Below, in pieces: positions 60,548-64,000 of a stretch of DNA of 64,000 bases (positions are counted from its first letter, which is position 1; the number at the start of each line of letters is the position of its first letter). Made by a program: the position numbers and the translations under genes. Under the pieces are notes generated by a model. The model did no database searches, was not told the origin of the DNA, and saw only the letters and a program-made list of their open reading frames with translations. Where the stretch lies: positions 1-64,000 of the forward strand of contig JAFIHG010000035.1 of the NCBI GenBank assembly GCA_017848795.1, read 5' to 3'. The stretch comes from Candidatus Nanopelagicales bacterium. Its GTDB lineage: Bacteria > Actinomycetota > Actinomycetes > S36-B12 > CAIYMF01.

Positions 60548-63427
60548 TCAGTCGGTGCGGCGGGTCAACGGGATTCGGCTGCGGGTGAAGGTCCACGCGA
60601 CCGCGGCGGTGATCAGCGGTACGCCGACCGCGATCGCAAGAAGCATCAGCCATGGCACCGTGAAGAAGTCCGAGCCGGGGATCTGGTGACCCTCGACACC
60701 GGCCCCACCGGACTGCCAGCCGACACCCCAGAGTCGGGCCAGCGCCCAGCCCGGCACGAGTCCGGCGACGACCCCGACGACGCAGCCCAGGCCGGCGACC
60801 ACCAGGGCGCTGGCGGCGGCGTACGTCCGCCGGGAGCGGGGCGGTGCACCGACCGCGGCCATGGTAGCGAGATCGGGCCGAGCGTCGACGAGGGCGAGTG
60901 CGGTCACCGAGAGCGCCGCGAACAGCGCGAGTGCAAGGGTTCCGGCGACCAGCAGGCCGAGCACCACGCGCAGGTCGTCCTGGTAGCCGGCTTCGAGGTA
61001 CGCATGCCCGCTGCGAGTCCAGCGCCCGCCGGTCCCCGCGGACAGTGCGCCGGTAGCGGCTTCGACCGCGGCCTGGGCGCTCGACCCGTCGGGTCCGGCA
61101 GGCGGCACGACCGCGACCGAGACAGTCCCATCTCTTCCCCAGCCCTTCGGCAGGGTGGTGCTCGGCCCCACGATCACGCGCGGTCCGACGATGTTGAACG
61201 CCGCCAGCCGTGCCGGCAACGCCGTAGTACGGATGCTGGCGGTCTCGCCGTTGTCATCGAGCGTGGTCGTCGCCAACTCGACCGTGCCGTCCTGCAGGGC
61301 CTGCGGATCAAGCACGATCGCTTCGCCGGTCGCGAGCGCCGCCCGCATCTCGGGCCGGGTGTCGCCAGTGACTGCCGCATACCACTGGTCGTCAGCTCTC
61401 ACCACGCCGGACAGGGTGTAGTTCGGGCTGGAGTACATGCAGTCCTCGGACGAGCCGGTGAGCGGCATGCCGTCCTCGGCCATGGGGTGAGGGCAGTCCG
61501 GCAGGTGCAGCACGACGGTCGTGTTCTGGTTCCCGTTCGCGGCGTAGCCGCCGAGCTGCCGCGCCACTCCGATCGTCGCGCCCGGCAATGACTCGGCGAG
61601 CTGTGCCCGGAGTGCCGCAACGGCCCGTTCGGGATCGGCTCGCTCGGGATGCTCACCGGCGTATGTGATATCGGCCAGCACGACACCTGGTTGGGCTCGT
61701 GGGGCGTAGAAGTGGCTGCGGCCAGCCACGTTCGACGCGGTCCCGACCAGGGTCGCGGTCGCGCCGATAGCGGCCGCAGCGACCGCGCTGACCGCGGCGA
61801 CGGTACGCATCCGGCTGCGCGCCGCATCCCGCGTCGCCAGCCGCAACGACAGCGGCAGCCGTCGTCCGCCCCGTGCGAGCGCGTTCACCAGCCACGGCAC
61901 CAGCAAGATCGTGCCGACCTGGAAGGTCAGCAGTCCCAACGTGATCGACACCGCCTCGGCCAAGACCGCGCCGATCGCGATCAGCCCCGTACCGCCCGCG
62001 ACCAGCCCCGCGCCGAGTCCGGCCACCCAGTGGCGCAGCGGTCCCGATGGGCGCCGCCCCCGCAGCGCGTGCAGCACGTCGGTGCGCCCCGCAATCCGCG
62101 CCGGAACCCACGCCGCCGCTACCGCAGCGATGACCGCCACCAGCGCGACTGCGACGACCTCCGGCGCCAGGACCGGGTTCGGCCACATCGACTTCCCGAA
62201 CCGAGGGGCGAGCATGCCGCCCAGGCGCACGATCAGCCAGGCCACCGCGACCGCGGTCCCGGCGGCGACCAGGCCGAGCACGAGCGCGGACGACAGGATC
62301 GCCCGACGCAGGTCGGTGGGCGTACCGCCGTTCGCGCCGATCAGCGCGAGATCGCGCTGGCGGCGCCGCAGCGAGACCGCGAACGCGGGGCCGGCCATCA
62401 GCGCGACTTGCAGGAGCGCCAGCATCCCGACCGCAGCCAACGCCGCGGCCTCGTCGGGACGCATGCTCAAGTTGATCGAGCCGGCCTCGCCGGCGTCAGG
62501 GCCGCTCGGCAGGGGTGCGTCATCCATGCACGCCTGGTCTATCGCGCAGAACGCCGGCGGGTCGGTGAGCACCGAACGCGACGTGAGCACCAGCCCGCGC
62601 TGGTTCTGCGCGCGGATGTCGGACCAGGTCAGGGGGCTGGGAGTCTCCACCAGCCAGCTGGTGGTCATCGCGGTGCCCGCGTCCCCGGGGAGCAGTCCGG
62701 GCATGGCGCCGATCGTGAAGCTCTCCGGGCCGTTGGCGATGCCGATGATCGTCGCCTGGCCCAGCGGCTGGCCGGCGTTGCCATTCTGGTCCTGGGAGTA
62801 CAAGACCAGCGGTGAGCCGACCGGGAGATCGAGGCTGTTCGCCAGCTCGGTGTCCAGGACCACCTCACTGGGCGTCACGGGCAGCCGGCCCTCGACGACC
62901 GCGTAGGTCCCTGCCACCAGCGGGTCGCGGGTATCACCGACGGCGACGTTCACACCCCACTCACTCTGGCCGCTGCGCACAGTGACGGTGTCGGTCCAGA
63001 TCCGGGTCGTACGCCACTCCGGCGGGAGCAGCGCCTGCACCTTGAGTACCGCGAGGTCGGTCGACCAGTCCGACAGCCGCCCATCCCTGGTGAGGGTCGA
63101 GTACGTCGACGCGTCCGGGCTCTGTGCCGCGGGCCGGGTGAATCCCGCAACGACGCGCGCGTTCGCGGCAGTGCCGATCCGCTCCATCCCTTGCCAAGCG
63201 GCCGATCTTGTGAGGTTGTCGGTACGCACGTACACGTCGATGGTGGTCAGCACCGCGACCGGCGCCAGAATGATCGCCACCACCAGCAGCGAACGCCACT
63301 TGTCCCGCCAGGCGTCGCGCCGGGCGACGCGCAGCGCCACGCGCCAGGAGCGCCACCAGCGTCGTACGCCTCCGGTCGCCGGCACCGGTCGCTGCGGCGG
63401 CGCCTCCTCCGGCGCCGTTATCGTCAC
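60548..63427 (-). CDS. FtsX-type ABC transporter permease (large)
   Basis: This 959-aa permease begins with a cytoplasmic Pro-rich stretch, then a helix (WRSLLVVAIILAPVAVLTTIDVYV), and a large periplasmic-type domain of ~260 residues (RTDNLTRSAAWQGMERIGTAA...). FtsX cores follow: ALAAVGMLALLQVALMAGPAFAVSLRRRQRDLALIGANGGTPTDLRRAI and, near the C-terminus, LFAALSVTALALVDARPDLATMAAVGAPPRSRRTYAAASALVVAGLG. The organisation matches MacB/LolCDE-like exporters in which one polypeptide carries two FtsX domains. It pairs with the ATPase encoded immediately upstream. Confidence 0.88.
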   Translation of the reverse strand: MTITAPEEAPPQRPVPATGGVRRWWRSWRVALRVARRDAWRDKWRSLLVVAIILAPVAVLTTIDVYVRTDNLTRSAAWQGMERIGTAANARVVAGFTRPAAQSPDASTYSTLTRDGRLSDWSTDLAVLKVQALLPPEWRTTRIWTDTVTVRSGQSEWGVNVAVGDTRDPLVAGTYAVVEGRLPVTPSEVVLDTELANSLDLPVGSPLVLYSQDQNGNAGQPLGQATIIGIANGPESFTIGAMPGLLPGDAGTAMTTSWLVETPSPLTWSDIRAQNQRGLVLTSRSVLTDPPAFCAIDQACMDDAPLPSGPDAGEAGSINLSMRPDEAAALAAVGMLALLQVALMAGPAFAVSLRRRQRDLALIGANGGTPTDLRRAILSSALVLGLVAAGTAVAVAWLIVRLGGMLAPRFGKSMWPNPVLAPEVVAVALVAVIAAVAAAWVPARIAGRTDVLHALRGRRPSGPLRHWVAGLGAGLVAGGTGLIAIGAVLAEAVSITLGLLTFQVGTILLVPWLVNALARGGRRLPLSLRLATRDAARSRMRTVAAVSAVAAAAIGATATLVGTASNVAGRSHFYAPRAQPGVVLADITYAGEHPERADPERAVAALRAQLAESLPGATIGVARQLGGYAANGNQNTTVVLHLPDCPHPMAEDGMPLTGSSEDCMYSSPNYTLSGVVRADDQWYAAVTGDTRPEMRAALATGEAIVLDPQALQDGTVELATTTLDDNGETASIRTTALPARLAAFNIVGPRVIVGPSTTLPKGWGRDGTVSVAVVPPAGPDGSSAQAAVEAATGALSAGTGGRWTRSGHAYLEAGYQDDLRVVLGLLVAGTLALALFAALSVTALALVDARPDLATMAAVGAPPRSRRTYAAASALVVAGLGCVVGVVAGLVPGWALARLWGVGWQSGGAGVEGHQIPGSDFFTVPWLMLLAIAVGVPLITAAVAWTFTRSRIPLTRRTD

Positions 63428-63447
63428 GACTGGCCCCCCATATTTCG

Positions 63448-63520
63448 CGACGTCACTGGCCTCCTGGCGGAAAACTCCTGGGTTTCAGGTCGATAACCCA
63501 CCACCAGCACAGTGACGTCG
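63448..63520. repeat. Intergenic palindrome family D, copy 2
   Basis: Arms CGACGTCACTG (63448-63458) and CAGTGACGTCG (63510-63520) are perfect over 11 bp, and further similarity to the D core (GCTGGTGG) continues inward. It lies 13 nt after the ATPase stop and 20 nt before the permease start, in the middle of an otherwise two-gene unit, so it could reduce permease expression or process the mRNA. Confidence 0.83.
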
Positions 63521-63533
63521 GCACAGGGCGGCG

Positions 63534-64000
63534 TCATGAGGAGGTGGCGATCGCCTGGGGGGTGACCGCGTATGCGGTCTCGTCGACTACGGCGCCGTCG
63601 CGCAGGAACACCACCCGGTCCGCCCAGCCGGCGTGCCGGGCCTCATGGGTCACCAGCAGACCGGCTGCCCCGGCGTCGCAGCGGGCGCGCAACAGGCGTA
63701 GCACCTCCTCACCGGTCTCGGAGTCCAGCGCGCCTGTTGGTTCGTCGGCCAGGATCAGACGGCGGTCGCCGACCAGAGCACGGGCGATCGCGACCCGCTG
63801 CTGCTGCCCGCCGGACATGTCGTCCGGGAACCGGTCCACCAGTTCGAGCAATCCCACCTCAGCCAGCGCTTCGCGGGCCTGCCGGCGTGCGATACAGGCG
63901 GTGGCGCCGTCGAGCTCGAGGGGGAGCGAGACGTTCTCGGCGGCGGTGAGAGCGGGGATCAGATTCAGGTCCTGGAACACGTACCCGACGTGGCGGCGGC
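63534..64000 (-). CDS. ABC transporter ATP-binding protein, partial (5' end beyond the window)
   Basis: The visible 155 codons cover the Q-loop (RRHVGYVFQDLNLIP), signature SGGQQQRVAIARAL, Walker B LILADEPTGALDSETG and the switch LLVTHEARHAGWADRVVFL. The Walker A lies outside. This is typical of MacB/LolD-type ATPases that partner FtsX permeases, which is the next gene. The in-frame GTG at 63980 is internal and not the start. Confidence 0.93.
   Translation of the reverse strand, partial: RRHVGYVFQDLNLIPALTAAENVSLPLELDGATACIARRQAREALAEVGLLELVDRFPDDMSGGQQQRVAIARALVGDRRLILADEPTGALDSETGEEVLRLLRARCDAGAAGLLVTHEARHAGWADRVVFLRDGAVVDETAYAVTPQAIATSS

Overview
The window is 64 kb of very GC-rich chromosome from an actinobacterium. 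Evidence for this: a DUF222/HNH (13E12-type) repeat gene, divergent glgC and GT4-type glgA, two mycothiol-linked DinB/maleylpyruvate-isomerase-like proteins, an F420/LLM-type oxidoreductase, DUF2510, DUF3817 and Excalibur proteins, many GTG starts and ATGA/GTGA overlaps. A Propionibacteriales/Nocardioidaceae-like host is plausible, but the sequence alone does not fix the family. There is no prophage, plasmid or CRISPR array. The one clear mobile element is what looks like the 5' end of a group II intron at the left edge, splitting the HNH gene.

Layout. 1-5 kb: interrupted DUF222/HNH gene, glgC and glgA (glycogen or maltose-1-phosphate glucan synthesis), EamA exporter. 5-21.8 kb: a catabolic island. 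It has a six-gene minus-strand operon (solute-binding lipoprotein, two permeases, two ATPases, type III CoA-transferase), a TetR regulator, a beta-lactamase-fold hydrolase divergent from a plus-strand operon (Rieske oxygenase, SCP2-type thiolase, two MaoC-type dehydratases, SDR, acyl-CoA dehydrogenase, acyl-CoA synthetase), then an aldehyde dehydrogenase. Together they look able to import, hydrolyse, oxygenate, CoA-activate and beta-oxidise an unknown carboxylic or amide compound. 21.9-31.8 kb: L,D-transpeptidase, fumC, PAC2 protein, CPBP protease, two-domain FKBP lipoprotein, MoxR-DUF58-VWA module, DUF2510 protein. 31.8-34.9 kb: csoR-copZ-copA copper module with an operator inside its promoter. 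35-46.3 kb: secreted VWA protein, small proteins, LLM oxidoreductase, Excalibur protein, tRNA-Lys, an HD-GYP protein with a predicted extracellular Ig-like tail, TetR/DinB pair, VOC protein, DJ-1 protein. 46.5-64 kb: argS, two tandem secreted subtilase-like proteins, a probable small RNA or leader-peptide locus, rocD, hydrolase, GGDEF/degenerate-EAL protein, zincin, tRNA-Glu/Asp/Phe, MgtC, and an FtsX-type ABC transporter running off the right edge.

The most unusual signal is not a gene. At least nine intergenic inverted repeats fall into five sequence families (core words GTCCCTGCTCGAAACGTCGT, GTTGATCAAGGAGAAGGTG, GTTGATCATGA, CGTCACTGTCCTGG, GAATGTGGCAG). Each lies within about 50 nt of at least one gene 3' end. 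They behave like terminators in position, yet their sequence is conserved between copies, which ordinary terminators are not. A second candidate novelty is the minus-strand locus at 53.48-53.70 kb, which has a promoter, a strong ribosome-binding site, a 12-codon reading frame, a long hairpin and a terminator.
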